Assembly: GCF_047124445.1 (NCBI RefSeq)
Contig: NZ_CP138921.1
Coordinates: forward strand, 1,488,001-1,552,000
DNA from: Shimia sp047124445
Lineage (GTDB): Bacteria > Pseudomonadota > Alphaproteobacteria > Rhodobacterales > Rhodobacteraceae
Reading direction: 5' to 3'
Length of the DNA: 64,000 nucleotides
Both the position numbers and the translations under genes were made by a program. Of this stretch, positions 27,806-35,733 are shown piece after piece (positions within the stretch are counted from its first letter, which is position 1; every line of letters begins with the position of its first letter). The notes under the pieces were generated by a model that was not told the origin of the DNA, ran no database searches, and was given only the letters and a program-made list of their open reading frames with translations.

Positions 27806-27867
27806 CGCTGCCTCCCCTTCGTGTTGGGAAAAGCAAAAGCGATCGCTGCGCCCGAGTCTGCGCGTTT

Positions 27868-27888
27868 ACGACAAAAGCTGTCGTTTTT
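27868..27888. promoter_or_regulatory. Inverted repeat upstream of the MttB gene
   Basis: ACGACA-AAAGC-TGTCGT followed by TTTT (27868-27888). It lies 63 bp before the MttB start codon in a 203-bp divergent gap and could be an operator. The T-run after the stem also resembles an intrinsic terminator on the plus strand, although no plus-strand gene precedes it. The rest of 27806-28008 shows nothing recognisable. Confidence 0.35.
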
Positions 27889-28008
27889 GCCACAGGACCT
27901 TTGAGTGTCACTCTGAAAAAGCGACCCAGCATCGATAATCGAAGTCGTTTGACCCTGCGCATTTGACCACCGATATTCATCAATAACTTCAAATGAGAAC
28001 TCGAACCC

Positions 28009-28488
28009 ATGATTGCCTTTCGCTACCTATTGGTCTTCATTCTTCCAACAATGCTGGCTGTCGCTCTCGAAGTGGCAACCTCCTCAATGCGGATTGAGGC
28101 GTTCCATGAAGCCGTGAAAATCATAGACCTCACATTTTCCAAAGATGCCGAAATCAAAAAACAGGCCCTTGAAAGTATCGGCTCAGACGAAGGAACCAAA
28201 CTCTCGACAAAGTTGGACCGATTTTTTGCAGCCGCAGTCCCACTTGGATGCATGGTTTTGGCGCTAGCAATCCCGATGCAGGCAAAGCCGGAGCGGATCA
28301 TCGATTTTATGACGACACTGTTTTGCGGGTTCTGCGTCGCATTTTGGCTTATAGGTTTTTACCGAATGGAATGGTTCGAATTTGGCCTGTGTCTGCTCTT
28401 GGGCATTGCACTGGCAGCCGTCACGCTCCTAGTACGAACGCGCTTGATCAATACATCTTCGCAGTATCAGGCGAACCAAACTCTATAG
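28009..28488 (+). CDS. Hypothetical membrane protein (159 aa)
   Basis: Not recognised. The protein starts with a hydrophobic helix (MIAFRYLLVFILPTMLAVAL). A ~45-residue charged segment (LTFSKDAEIKKQALESIGSD) follows, then three further spans (FAAAVPLGCMVLALAI; FMTTLFCGFCVAFWLIGF; FGLCLLLGIALAAVTLLV). This predicts four membrane helices. The DNA is visibly less GC-rich than its neighbours and codon choice is looser, which suggests a young or acquired gene. It stands alone, divergent from MttB and convergent with the HAD gene. Confidence 0.6.
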   Translation: MIAFRYLLVFILPTMLAVALEVATSSMRIEAFHEAVKIIDLTFSKDAEIKKQALESIGSDEGTKLSTKLDRFFAAAVPLGCMVLALAIPMQAKPERIIDFMTTLFCGFCVAFWLIGFYRMEWFEFGLCLLLGIALAAVTLLVRTRLINTSSQYQANQTL

Positions 28489-28556
28489 CTGCTCAGTTTT
28501 CTCAAGCGACAGGTCACTCAGACGAAGGCGTTCCAGTGCTTTAGGCGACTTTAACG

Positions 28557-29246
28557 TCAGGCCGCCATCCACGCCGGAATATGCCCGATGTTGGGCAAAA
28601 CCACATCCGCATGAGGGGCCAGTTCTGCCTCCAGTGCCACACCGGTCAGCACGGCGACGGTCTGCATCCCCGCGCGGCGCCCGGCGATCAGGTCGTGGGT
28701 GCTGTCCCCCACCATCGCCACCCGCGCCGGGGCCAGTTTGGTATGTTCCGCAAAGGCCAGCAACGGGCCGGGCTCTGGCTTTGCGCCAAAGCCGCTGTCA
28801 AACCCGGCGATAAAATCAAACCGGTCCATCACGCCCGCTTCGGTCAAATGCGCCTTGGCGCCGTATTCCGTGTCATTGGTCATCACACCCAGCTTCAGCC
28901 CCACCTCGCGAAACCCGTCCATCAACGGCGCAAGTGGGACGGCCGGTGCAAGTGGCGCCTCTGCGGCGGCCAGCATCAGCTCTTCGTCAATGGCGTCCAC
29001 ATCAGAGCCCGGCAATGCACTTGCCACCGCCTCTGCCGCCTCGCGGTTGGTGCCCGCAATCACAAAGCTTTCCGGTAAAAACGCCTTGGCCGCCAGATCA
29101 AACATCAAAGCATCGGCAATCCGTTGCGACACCACCCCGTCGCCTTGGGCAAAGCGGTCAATCATGCTCGCCGCCCAGCCGTTCCAGGTCGCCCCGAAAT
29201 CAAACAGGGTGCCATCCTTGTCAAACAGAAGTCCGTCTACGCGCAT
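28557..29246 (-). CDS. HAD-superfamily hydrolase (phosphoglycolate phosphatase-like)
   Basis: 229 residues starting at 29246 (MRVDGLLFDKDGTLFDFGAT); an in-frame ATG 21 bp upstream is the alternative. HAD motifs are present: DxD-type motif I DKDGT, motif II VMTND, motif III lysine in GAKPEPGPLLAF and motif IV VAMVGDSTHDLIAGRRAGM. It is a cytoplasmic phosphatase for a small phosphorylated metabolite, with phosphoglycolate or a sugar phosphate as usual candidates. It is probably monocistronic. Confidence 0.87.
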   Translation of the reverse strand: MRVDGLLFDKDGTLFDFGATWNGWAASMIDRFAQGDGVVSQRIADALMFDLAAKAFLPESFVIAGTNREAAEAVASALPGSDVDAIDEELMLAAAEAPLAPAVPLAPLMDGFREVGLKLGVMTNDTEYGAKAHLTEAGVMDRFDFIAGFDSGFGAKPEPGPLLAFAEHTKLAPARVAMVGDSTHDLIAGRRAGMQTVAVLTGVALEAELAPHADVVLPNIGHIPAWMAA

Positions 29247-29343
29247 GTTTGATCTGCCTTGCCTCATTGTGGTCCTGCCGCAGACCCTGCCCTGCCCCCA
29301 TCCTCAGTGCAAGCGGATCTGCGCCGTTAACCCAATCTTAGGC

Positions 29344-29628
29344 TCAGGTCCAATGAGTTCGGGCGGTCCCAAGCAAGGTCGCAGCCGCCATCATCGGCAC
29401 TTCATAGGCGAGTGCATTGCTGTCGCAGAACTCAACCACCCAGGCGTCGTCCATAGTGATAAACTCAAGCACAGAGCCCAGAAAATCAGGCTCTGCCGCC
29501 CGGGCTCGCAGATCCTCTACTGACGCACCGGTTGAACCCAAAAACACAGAGCACACTTCTTCGTTGTTGACCAGCCAGGCCAAGGCATTCAGGGCGGTGG
29601 TCTCTGCGACCTCCTGAGAAACACTCAT
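29344..29628 (-). CDS. DUF3572 protein
   Basis: 94 residues. The sequence ETTALNALAWLVNNEEVCSV then FLGSTGASVEDLRARAAEP and the acidic DFLGSVLEFITMDDAWVVEF fit the alphaproteobacterial DUF3572 family. It is all-helical and its function is unknown. It is divergent from the PleD-like gene with 84 bp between starts, an arrangement I believe is common in Rhodobacterales, though this is unchecked. Confidence 0.8.
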   Translation of the reverse strand: MSVSQEVAETTALNALAWLVNNEEVCSVFLGSTGASVEDLRARAAEPDFLGSVLEFITMDDAWVVEFCDSNALAYEVPMMAAATLLGTARTHWT

Positions 29629-29653
29629 TTTTTCTCACTTTCGAAAGGGTTTG

Positions 29654-29678
29654 TTAACCATTCATACCACATTATGAA
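29654..29678. promoter_or_regulatory. Inverted repeat and TTAACCATT in the DUF3572/pleD divergent gap
   Basis: TTCATA (29661-29666) and TATGAA (29673-29678) are perfect arms with a 6-bp spacer. A TTAACCATT overlapping the left edge resembles half of a CtrA box. The site lies 35 bp before the chosen PleD ATG. It is a pattern match only. Confidence 0.3.
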
Positions 29679-29712
29679 CGTGTCCCTTCTTTCCACAGTT
29701 TCAGGTTTCTCT

Positions 29713-31137
29713 ATGGCAGCTCGTGTCTTGATCGTCGACAGCATTTCGGCGAACCGTATTTTGTTGAAAGTCAAACTTGCCGGCGCATTCGCTCAGGTTG
29801 AGCAGGCCGCCAGCGCAGGGGAGGCTTTGGACCTCCTCGAAAACGAGGTCACGCCCGACCTTCTGGTGCTCGGTGGCGACCTCGTGGATATGAGTGCCAT
29901 TGAGCTATGCTCGGTCATCAAGAAGCGCCCCGAGCTGGCCAACCTGCCGGTCTTACTGGTGCACACCGACGGCCATCGCACCGACTTAATTGACGCGTTG
30001 CGCATGGGGGCGGAAGACGCCTTTGACATGTCGGTCAGCACCGACGCGCTACTGGCCCGCATCCGTTCAATCGTGCGCGCCCGCAACAGCTTTGAGGAAC
30101 TACGCCTGCGCGAAAGCACCGGCCATATTCCCGGCCTCGCCGAAACCGCCGCTGCGCTTGACTCCCCTGCTTCCGTGCTGATTGCCGCCCGCAATGAAAC
30201 CGAAGGTGCGCGCTGGCAAGCGCAACTATCCAAGCTCGCCCCCTTTGCCCTGCGCCACCAGATGGAAGCCGACATCATGCGCAACATGGGGCAGTTCACC
30301 GCCCCCGATGCCATCATCATTTCCCTGGCCGTGGCCGCGCCCGAAGAAGCCCTGCGCCTGCTCGCGGAAATCCGCGCCCGTGCCGCCACCCGCCAGGCCG
30401 CTGTGCTGGTGGTGCTGGATGAAAACGACGACACCGCGCGGATCAACGCGCTGGACCTTGGCGCCAATGACGTGATTGCTGAAGGGTTTCATGCCGAAGA
30501 GGCTGTGCTGCGGCTCGATAAGATGATTGCCCGCAAGCGCCTGACCGACCGTCTGCGCCAGAAAGTCGAAGACGGTCTGACCGCTTCTGTCACCGACCCG
30601 CTGACCGGCCTGTTCAACCGCCGCTATGCCATGCCCCATCTGGACAACATGGCGCAGCGCGCCACCGGACACAGCGACCAAACCGGCGATTTTGCCGTGA
30701 TGCTGGCCGATCTCGACCACTTCAAAGAGGTGAATGACAAATACGGCCATGCCGCTGGCGACATTGTGCTGGCCGAAATTGCCCGCCGCATGCGTGCCAA
30801 CATTAAATCCGCCGACTTGATTGCCCGCATGGGCGGCGAAGAGTTCCTTGTGGTGGTGCAGACCGACAACCGCGAAAGCGCCGCCAAAGTGGCCCAGCGC
30901 CTCTGTGATGTGGTGCGCGCAGAACCCGTCTACCTGCGGGGCCGCGACATCCAGATCCCTGTGACCGTCAGCATCGGGGTCGCCATGGGCAGCGACATGC
31001 TGGAAGCCAAGAAAGCCAAATTTGGCGGTGGCGAAGACAGCCTGGCCAGCGCCCTGATCGATCAGGCGGATCAGGCGCTCTATGGCGCCAAGGCAGACGG
31101 GCGCGACAAGATCCTGCTGTCGTTCACTGCAGCTTAA
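29713..31137 (+). CDS. pleD: PleD-like diguanylate cyclase with degenerate receivers
   Basis: 474 residues from MAARVLIVDS; an upstream in-frame ATG at 29674 adds 13 residues that do not fit. The layout is receiver 1 (~1-120), receiver-like domain 2 (~150-290), then a GGDEF domain with GGEEF at 374-378. Compared by memory with Caulobacter PleD, receiver 1 has Ser10 for the second acidic-pocket Asp, Gly54 for the phospho-acceptor Asp, and Met106 for the conserved Lys. It therefore cannot be phosphorylated in the usual way. The I-site RxxD reads KSAD (365-368). The cyclase active site is intact, so it should still make cyclic di-GMP. Confidence 0.87.
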   Translation: MAARVLIVDSISANRILLKVKLAGAFAQVEQAASAGEALDLLENEVTPDLLVLGGDLVDMSAIELCSVIKKRPELANLPVLLVHTDGHRTDLIDALRMGAEDAFDMSVSTDALLARIRSIVRARNSFEELRLRESTGHIPGLAETAAALDSPASVLIAARNETEGARWQAQLSKLAPFALRHQMEADIMRNMGQFTAPDAIIISLAVAAPEEALRLLAEIRARAATRQAAVLVVLDENDDTARINALDLGANDVIAEGFHAEEAVLRLDKMIARKRLTDRLRQKVEDGLTASVTDPLTGLFNRRYAMPHLDNMAQRATGHSDQTGDFAVMLADLDHFKEVNDKYGHAAGDIVLAEIARRMRANIKSADLIARMGGEEFLVVVQTDNRESAAKVAQRLCDVVRAEPVYLRGRDIQIPVTVSIGVAMGSDMLEAKKAKFGGGEDSLASALIDQADQALYGAKADGRDKILLSFTAA

Positions 31138-31150
31138 CGCGAGCGATATA

Positions 31151-31203
31151 GGGGGCGCTGCCCCCGCCCCATCTTTTGATGGGGCTCCCCCGGGATATTT
31201 ACG
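31151..31203. terminator. GC-rich double hairpin after pleD; copy of an intergenic repeat
   Basis: GGGGGC-GCT-GCCCCC (31151-31165) is followed directly by the perfect stem GCCCCATC-TTTT-GATGGGGC (31166-31185), then CTCCCCCGGGATATTTA. It begins 13 bp after the pleD stop and ends 13 bp before the convergent sensor gene stop. It could end transcription from both sides. The same building plan, in the opposite orientation, recurs at 37858-37907. Confidence 0.6.
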
Positions 31204-31215
31204 GACAAATGAAGA

Positions 31216-31749
31216 TCAGGGCTGTTTGGGCGGACGTGGTTTGCCATCCTTGGACGGATGTTTCTTGTCCTTGGGACCACGTTCCAGCACCTCTTCCAAC
31301 CGGTCGGCATAAGCGGCGCGTTCCGCATCACTCATCGACAGGATTTTGGCCAGGAACACATCCCGCGCCATGGCGCGGCGGCGTTCACCCGCCTGATCCA
31401 ATGTCATGACCAGATCCCGCAGCGCCGCCTCATCTAAGGGCGAAGATCGCAGCACCGCCAAAGCCTCTTGGTAGTGCTGATGATCTGCGCGGTGATCCAC
31501 GTTGCTCTTGCGATAGGCGCTGCGAATGGCACGACCGACTTCGCGCTTGTCATCAAAGGTCAGCGCCTTGATGTGCGGCGAGCCAAACCGGTCACTAACC
31601 GGTCCTTTGTCACCATCCCCACGAATGGCAATCGCGGCGCCGCCGACAATGCCCACAATCAGAACGTTTAAGGCCAGCGACCCGATCAGAAGCGCACGGG
31701 TCAAACGACGGGGCTTTGGGCTGGGCTTTGTGCTATTTGGCTCAGTCAT
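31216..31749 (-). CDS. Periplasmic metal-sensor/resistance protein (CnrX/Spy-like)
   Basis: 177 residues. The start at 31749 is set by GGAGGA 6 bp upstream; an ATG at 31755 overlaps the previous stop but touches the ribosome site. An N-terminal membrane anchor (ALLIGSLALNVLIVGIVGGA) is followed by a helical periplasmic domain with several histidines (SPHIKALTF, NVDHRADHQHYQEALAVL), as in the heavy-metal sensor/CpxP group. The tail is very basic (GPKDKKHPSKDGKPRPPK). Third in an ECF sigma operon, it probably senses an envelope signal such as a metal and signals to the anti-sigma factor. Confidence 0.78.
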   Translation of the reverse strand: MTEPNSTKPSPKPRRLTRALLIGSLALNVLIVGIVGGAAIAIRGDGDKGPVSDRFGSPHIKALTFDDKREVGRAIRSAYRKSNVDHRADHQHYQEALAVLRSSPLDEAALRDLVMTLDQAGERRRAMARDVFLAKILSMSDAERAAYADRLEEVLERGPKDKKHPSKDGKPRPPKQP

Positions 31750-31751
31750 GC

Positions 31752-32123
31752 TCATTCCTCCGCCGTAAAATCAAAGGCATAGATGTCATCCAGATCGGAG
31801 AGGTAGCTTTGAGCGGTCTCTCCATAAAGATCAAGGCCAAGGGTGTCTTCCATCAGGGTTGTGCCCGCGGCCACCCCGATCCAGACACCAGCCACACCGG
31901 CCATGGCCACGCCGCTAAGTGCGGGCCAGCCGCCGACTGCCGCCATCAAAGCCGCCCATAGGCTGCGGCGCTGTGGCGGCACCGGCGTTGGCACTGCCAT
32001 CTGCAGGCCTTCCGCCTCGCTCAACACCCGTGCCAGCAAATCCGGCGACGGGGTGGCGCGGCTGTCGCTACGGGCCGCTGCAAACAGATCGTCCAGCATA
32101 TCGTCGTCAAACTTCTCAGCCAT
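31752..32123 (-). CDS. Putative membrane anti-sigma factor
   Basis: 123 residues from MAEKFDDDMLDDLFAAARSD; the longer open frame reads back into the sigma gene and is rejected. It has a ~65-residue N-terminal cytoplasmic part rich in acidic residues and one membrane span (ALSGVAMAGVAGVWIGVAAG). A short acidic C-terminal tail would be periplasmic. No anti-sigma domain can be named from the sequence. Its position, overlapping the sigma gene start-to-stop by 8 bp, and its topology match CnrY-like anti-sigma factors. It is followed by the sensor gene. Confidence 0.6.
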   Translation of the reverse strand: MAEKFDDDMLDDLFAAARSDSRATPSPDLLARVLSEAEGLQMAVPTPVPPQRRSLWAALMAAVGGWPALSGVAMAGVAGVWIGVAAGTTLMEDTLGLDLYGETAQSYLSDLDDIYAFDFTAEE

Positions 32124-32700
32124 CGGTATACCCCAGTGCCTCGCGCTGGCTGGCCAAAGCCTCTGCCAACGCCCGTTTACCCCGCGCCGTGAGGCTTTCC
32201 ACCGCCTCGACGCTGATCTCCATGATCTCCGCAATCTCCGGATTGCTTTGACCTTCTATGTGCCGCAACACGACCGCCTGCCGTTGCCGCTCCGGCAACG
32301 TTGCCAACGCGCTCTGCAAGGCATCCGCACGGGCGCGGTCCTGCATCTCTTGCGCCGCCGATTTGGCACCGTCTTCCGGCTCGGGGATCGCGTCCAACGC
32401 CACCCCTTTGGTTTTACGCAGCCGGTCCGTGCACAGATTGGCGGTCACGCGATACAGCCAGGTTGTCACCTTAGCCTCACCCTGCCGCCAGTCAGGCGCC
32501 TGTTTGAACAGCCGGATCATGGCCTCTTGTGCCACATCCTCGGCTTCTGCCCGATCCCCCAACATGCGAAAGGCATGCGCAAAGGCGCGCGGCGTCAACC
32601 GCAGCGTCAAAGTGCGCGCCGCCGCCCCGTCGCCGTTGGCATAAAGCACCAACAAAGCGTCGTCCGGCGTGTCCTCCTGTTGATCGTAAGGCATCGTCAT
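32116..32700 (-). CDS. ECF-type RNA polymerase sigma factor
   Basis: 194 residues from MTMPYDQQEDTPDD at 32700; a second ATG two codons later is possible. Region 2 is seen as FAHAFRMLGDRAEAEDVAQE followed by AMIRLFKQAPDWRQGEAKVT and TWLYRVTANLCTDRLRK. Region 4 is ALATLPERQRQAVVLRHIEG then QSNPEIAEIMEISVEAVESL. It directs RNA polymerase to stress promoters, likely including its own. Anti-sigma and sensor genes follow on the same transcript, and an EF-hand gene precedes it by 83 bp. Confidence 0.9.
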   Translation of the reverse strand: MTMPYDQQEDTPDDALLVLYANGDGAAARTLTLRLTPRAFAHAFRMLGDRAEAEDVAQEAMIRLFKQAPDWRQGEAKVTTWLYRVTANLCTDRLRKTKGVALDAIPEPEDGAKSAAQEMQDRARADALQSALATLPERQRQAVVLRHIEGQSNPEIAEIMEISVEAVESLTARGKRALAEALASQREALGYTDG

Positions 32701-32783
32701 AGTCTCGATGGCTAGCCTCTCATGGGCGGTTGTGCAATCTGTCTCAGTTGGGCGACCCGAAAGCCGCCCCCCCGTGAGTGGGA

Positions 32784-33374
32784 TCAGTTTTCCTGCGTGT
32801 CGCCACGCTTTTTGAAGCCACGCGCTTCTTTGGCGGCATCCCATTCTTCCTGAGAAATTGTGCCGTCGCCATTGGTATCGAGTTTCTTGAACATCTCCGC
32901 CTTACGCTCGGAGCGCTTGGTCTTGCGCTCCGCCTGCGCGGCCTCGAATTCGGCTTTGGAAATCTTGCCGTCGCCGTCTGTGTCCAGCTTCTCGATCATC
33001 TTAGCCGAGCGATCCGTTTTGGACTTCAGCTCATCCACGCTCAGCTGCCCGTCGCCATTGGCATCCATCCGGCTGATCATGCGATCCAGCTTTTTCACCA
33101 TCCGGTCGTTGCCTTTGGATTCGGCATGTGCGGTCAGCTCTTCTTTGGTGATCACCCCGTCGCCATTGGCATCGATGCCAGCAAAACGCTCTGCGGCCTT
33201 CGCTTGCAGGTCTTCGGCGGTGATAAATCCGTCGCCGTTGGTGTCGAGTTGCTCAAAGCTGGGCATCTGCCCGCGCATGTGGCGCATCTTGCCGCCTTCT
33301 TTGGCGGAAGCGGACACGGCGGTCACACCCAGGGCTGCAATCACTACGGCGCTGATCATCATTGTGCTCTTCAT
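32784..33374 (-). CDS. Secreted EF-hand calcium-binding protein
   Basis: 196 residues from MKSTMMISAVVIAALG at 33374, preceded by AAGGAG. A Sec signal peptide is expected to be cut after VSASA near residue 24. Five EF-hand loops follow: DTNGDGFITAED, DANGDGVITKEE, DANGDGQLSVDE, DTDGDGKISKAE and DTNGDGTISQEE. The linkers are strongly charged. It would bind calcium in the periplasm. It is co-directional with the downstream ECF sigma/anti-sigma/sensor genes and may belong to the same response; the gap is 83 bp, so co-transcription is not certain. Confidence 0.85.
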   Translation of the reverse strand: MKSTMMISAVVIAALGVTAVSASAKEGGKMRHMRGQMPSFEQLDTNGDGFITAEDLQAKAAERFAGIDANGDGVITKEELTAHAESKGNDRMVKKLDRMISRMDANGDGQLSVDELKSKTDRSAKMIEKLDTDGDGKISKAEFEAAQAERKTKRSERKAEMFKKLDTNGDGTISQEEWDAAKEARGFKKRGDTQEN

Positions 33375-33601
33375 GGTGGTCTCCTTTTGGGCCTGTCTCA
33401 TGGTTGTCTGCGTCGGCTCATTGCCTGTTCAGTGATGGTAAAACGCGGCGTCCCAGGGTTTCCGTCGCACTTTCTCAATCTTTTTTTGGCAAGGCAGAAT
33501 AAGGGGGGCCTTTGCGACATCGCGACGCAAGTCAGATTGCCCCCTTTCATGTTTGCGCAAACCGACACATCTTGGCCACGCGAGCACCGAGGGGAAACGT
33601 G

Positions 33602-33997
33602 ATGAGTGAAACCAATATGTCAGATGCGGTCATGGTTGAAGAAGACCGCCCAATGAAGCAGGCCCTGTACCGGGGATGGCGTCGGAAATGCCCAAATTGT
33701 GGGACCGGCCCAATGCTTAAGGGCTATCTAAAAGTCCGCGACCATTGCCCGGTCTGCAAAGAGGACTTGAGCCACCACCGCGCCGATGACGGCCCGGCCT
33801 ATCTGACGATTCTTGTGGTTGGCCACCTGCTGGCCCCGCTGTTGCACGTGGCCTTTGTGCATTGGCGTCCGGACCCGCTCATTCTTTTCACCGTTTTTTC
33901 GGTTGGCTGCGTCGGGCTCTCGCTCTACCTTCTGCCGAGATTGAAGGGGTGTGTGGTCGCCTTCCAATGGGCGCGCCGGATGCACGGGTTCAAATAG
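33602..33997 (+). CDS. DUF983 membrane protein with zinc-ribbon-like cysteines
   Basis: 131 residues from the ATG at 33602, after GAGGGGAAACGTG. Two CxxC pairs (RRKCPNCGTGPML and DHCPVCKEDL) precede two membrane spans (LTILVVGHLLAPLLHVAFVH and FTVFSVGCVGLSLYLLPRL). This is the DUF983 layout, found widely in Alphaproteobacteria; the function is unknown. It is 35 bp upstream of the NUDIX gene, probably in one operon. Confidence 0.82.
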   Translation: MSETNMSDAVMVEEDRPMKQALYRGWRRKCPNCGTGPMLKGYLKVRDHCPVCKEDLSHHRADDGPAYLTILVVGHLLAPLLHVAFVHWRPDPLILFTVFSVGCVGLSLYLLPRLKGCVVAFQWARRMHGFK

Positions 33998-34032
33998 AGC
34001 CCGGCCACCCCATCCTGTGAGGGGAGCACAGC

Positions 34033-34767
34033 ATGACCAACGCCACCACAGTGGACAAAACCGCGATCCGCAACGCCGCCACGGTGATTGTGCTCAGGGA
34101 TCGTGACAGCAATCCACAAATCCTGATGGGCCAGCGCGGCGCCAAAGCAGCGTTTATGCCCAATAAGGTGGTGTTCCCCGGCGGGGCTGTGGACCTAGAA
34201 GATGCCGACATTCCTCTAGCCGCGCCAATTTCCGACTTTTGCAGCCAGCGTCTGCTGGAAGACCGGCGCGAAGACACAAGTGAAAGCATCGTACATGCGC
34301 TGGCCGTCGCTGCCATCCGCGAACTCTGGGAAGAGACCGGCCTGATCCTTGGCTCACAAGGCGAGTGGTCGATCACCCCGCCTGCGGATTGGGAAACCTA
34401 CGCCGCCACCGGCCATGTGCCCACCGCAGAAGCCCTGCAATTTGTCTTCCGCGCCATCACACCACCGGGCCGCCCACGTCGATTTGACGCGCGTTTCTTC
34501 CTGTTGGATGCAGACGAAATCACCACCGATCTGGATGATTTCTCAGCTGCCTGCGAAGAGCTCTCCCACCTGCAGTGGATCCCCCTCAAAGAAGCCCGCA
34601 GCTTTGACCTGCCGTTCATCACCGAGGTGGTGCTGGCCGAGATCGAGGCGCGTGTGACCGACCGCACCCCACCCGAGGCCGTGCCGTTCTTCCGCAATGA
34701 TGACGAAGAGAGCCTGTTTTTGCGCCTCAAGGGCCGCCTGCCGGATCTGAACGGGCGGGACGACTAG
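34033..34767 (+). CDS. NUDIX hydrolase
   Basis: 244 residues. The start region (IRNAATVIVLRDRDSNPQIL) leads into MPNKVVFPGGAVDLEDADIP. The Nudix box is interrupted by a ~30-residue insertion: after the GGAVD segment, the REL..EETG part reads ALAVAAIRELWEETGLILGS. This long-insert version resembles the NUDT7/NUDT19-like CoA or dinucleotide pyrophosphatases. Substrate unknown. It follows DUF983 closely and converges on the DMT transporter with a 4-bp stop overlap. Confidence 0.85.
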   Translation: MTNATTVDKTAIRNAATVIVLRDRDSNPQILMGQRGAKAAFMPNKVVFPGGAVDLEDADIPLAAPISDFCSQRLLEDRREDTSESIVHALAVAAIRELWEETGLILGSQGEWSITPPADWETYAATGHVPTAEALQFVFRAITPPGRPRRFDARFFLLDADEITTDLDDFSAACEELSHLQWIPLKEARSFDLPFITEVVLAEIEARVTDRTPPEAVPFFRNDDEESLFLRLKGRLPDLNGRDD

Positions 34768-35666
34768 GCCAGCAAAACAAGCGTCAGGATCGACACCGCC
34801 AAAAGCGCCATGCCGAGGTATTCGCGACGGCTGATGGTCTCTTTGAAGATCAACACGGTGCCGAGGATGCCAAACACCAGTTCGATCTGCCCCACCGCTT
34901 TCACATAAGCCGCATTTTGCAGCGTGAAGGCGGTGAACCAACAAAACGTGCCCGCCATGCTGGTCAATCCAATGAACCCCGCGCTGCGCCAGGCTGACAA
35001 CACCCGACCCACTTCCCCCGGTTCGCGCACCATGAGCCAAAGCCACATGCTGACCATCTGCATCAGGGTTACTGCCGCCAAGGTCACCAAGGCACGCAGC
35101 ATCGGCGCATCGGTGACCACCTCAAGCGACGCGCCGCGATAACATACGGCTGAGACCCCAAACAGCGCCCCCGCCACAAGGCCCAGCGCCGCAGAGGGTG
35201 TCAAAACCCGCCGCCAGCCGGTCGCCTCGGCCTCAATCGGGCCGGACAGCACCAAAACCCCACCCACGCCAATGGTGATCGCTATCAGCCCCACGCCCGA
35301 GATAGTTTCAGAGAGCAGCACCAGGCCAATCAACGCCGTAAAAAACACTTCGCTTTTGATAAAGGCCATGCCGACGGCAAAGTTGCGCCGCCCAAACAGC
35401 ATCACGGTGCAGACCGTCGCCGTGATCTGCGCCGCGCCACCCACAGCCCCCAAAAGCCAGAAACTTGGTGTGACATCAGGCAGGGTCACACGGCCCGTGG
35501 CCACCAGCGTCGCTAGCACAGCCGCAGCGATGGGCGCGGAATAGACAAACCGCGCAAAGGTCGCGCCCGCGGCGGACAAAGACACCTGCGCCAGATGTTT
35601 TTGCAACATGAAGCGCACAGTCTGAAAGGCGGCAGCGGCGATGGAGGCGATGATCCAAAGTTCCAT
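34764..35666 (-). CDS. DMT-superfamily (EamA) transporter
   Basis: 300 residues with ten predicted membrane helices in two EamA-like halves (for example ATFARFVYSAPIAAAVLATL and GLTSMAGTFCWFTAFTLQNA). Such proteins export or import small metabolites through the inner membrane by secondary transport. The substrate is not predictable. It is the only member of its unit: convergent with the NUDIX gene and 67 bp upstream of nothing co-directional except the distant desaturase stop. Confidence 0.85.
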   Translation of the reverse strand: MELWIIASIAAAAFQTVRFMLQKHLAQVSLSAAGATFARFVYSAPIAAAVLATLVATGRVTLPDVTPSFWLLGAVGGAAQITATVCTVMLFGRRNFAVGMAFIKSEVFFTALIGLVLLSETISGVGLIAITIGVGGVLVLSGPIEAEATGWRRVLTPSAALGLVAGALFGVSAVCYRGASLEVVTDAPMLRALVTLAAVTLMQMVSMWLWLMVREPGEVGRVLSAWRSAGFIGLTSMAGTFCWFTAFTLQNAAYVKAVGQIELVFGILGTVLIFKETISRREYLGMALLAVSILTLVLLA

Positions 35667-35733
35667 GACCGCCTTGATGCCGAGCTAAACCTCGGAAGTC
35701 ACGAGAAAGATTGTACCCTTACACGCGCCGCTG

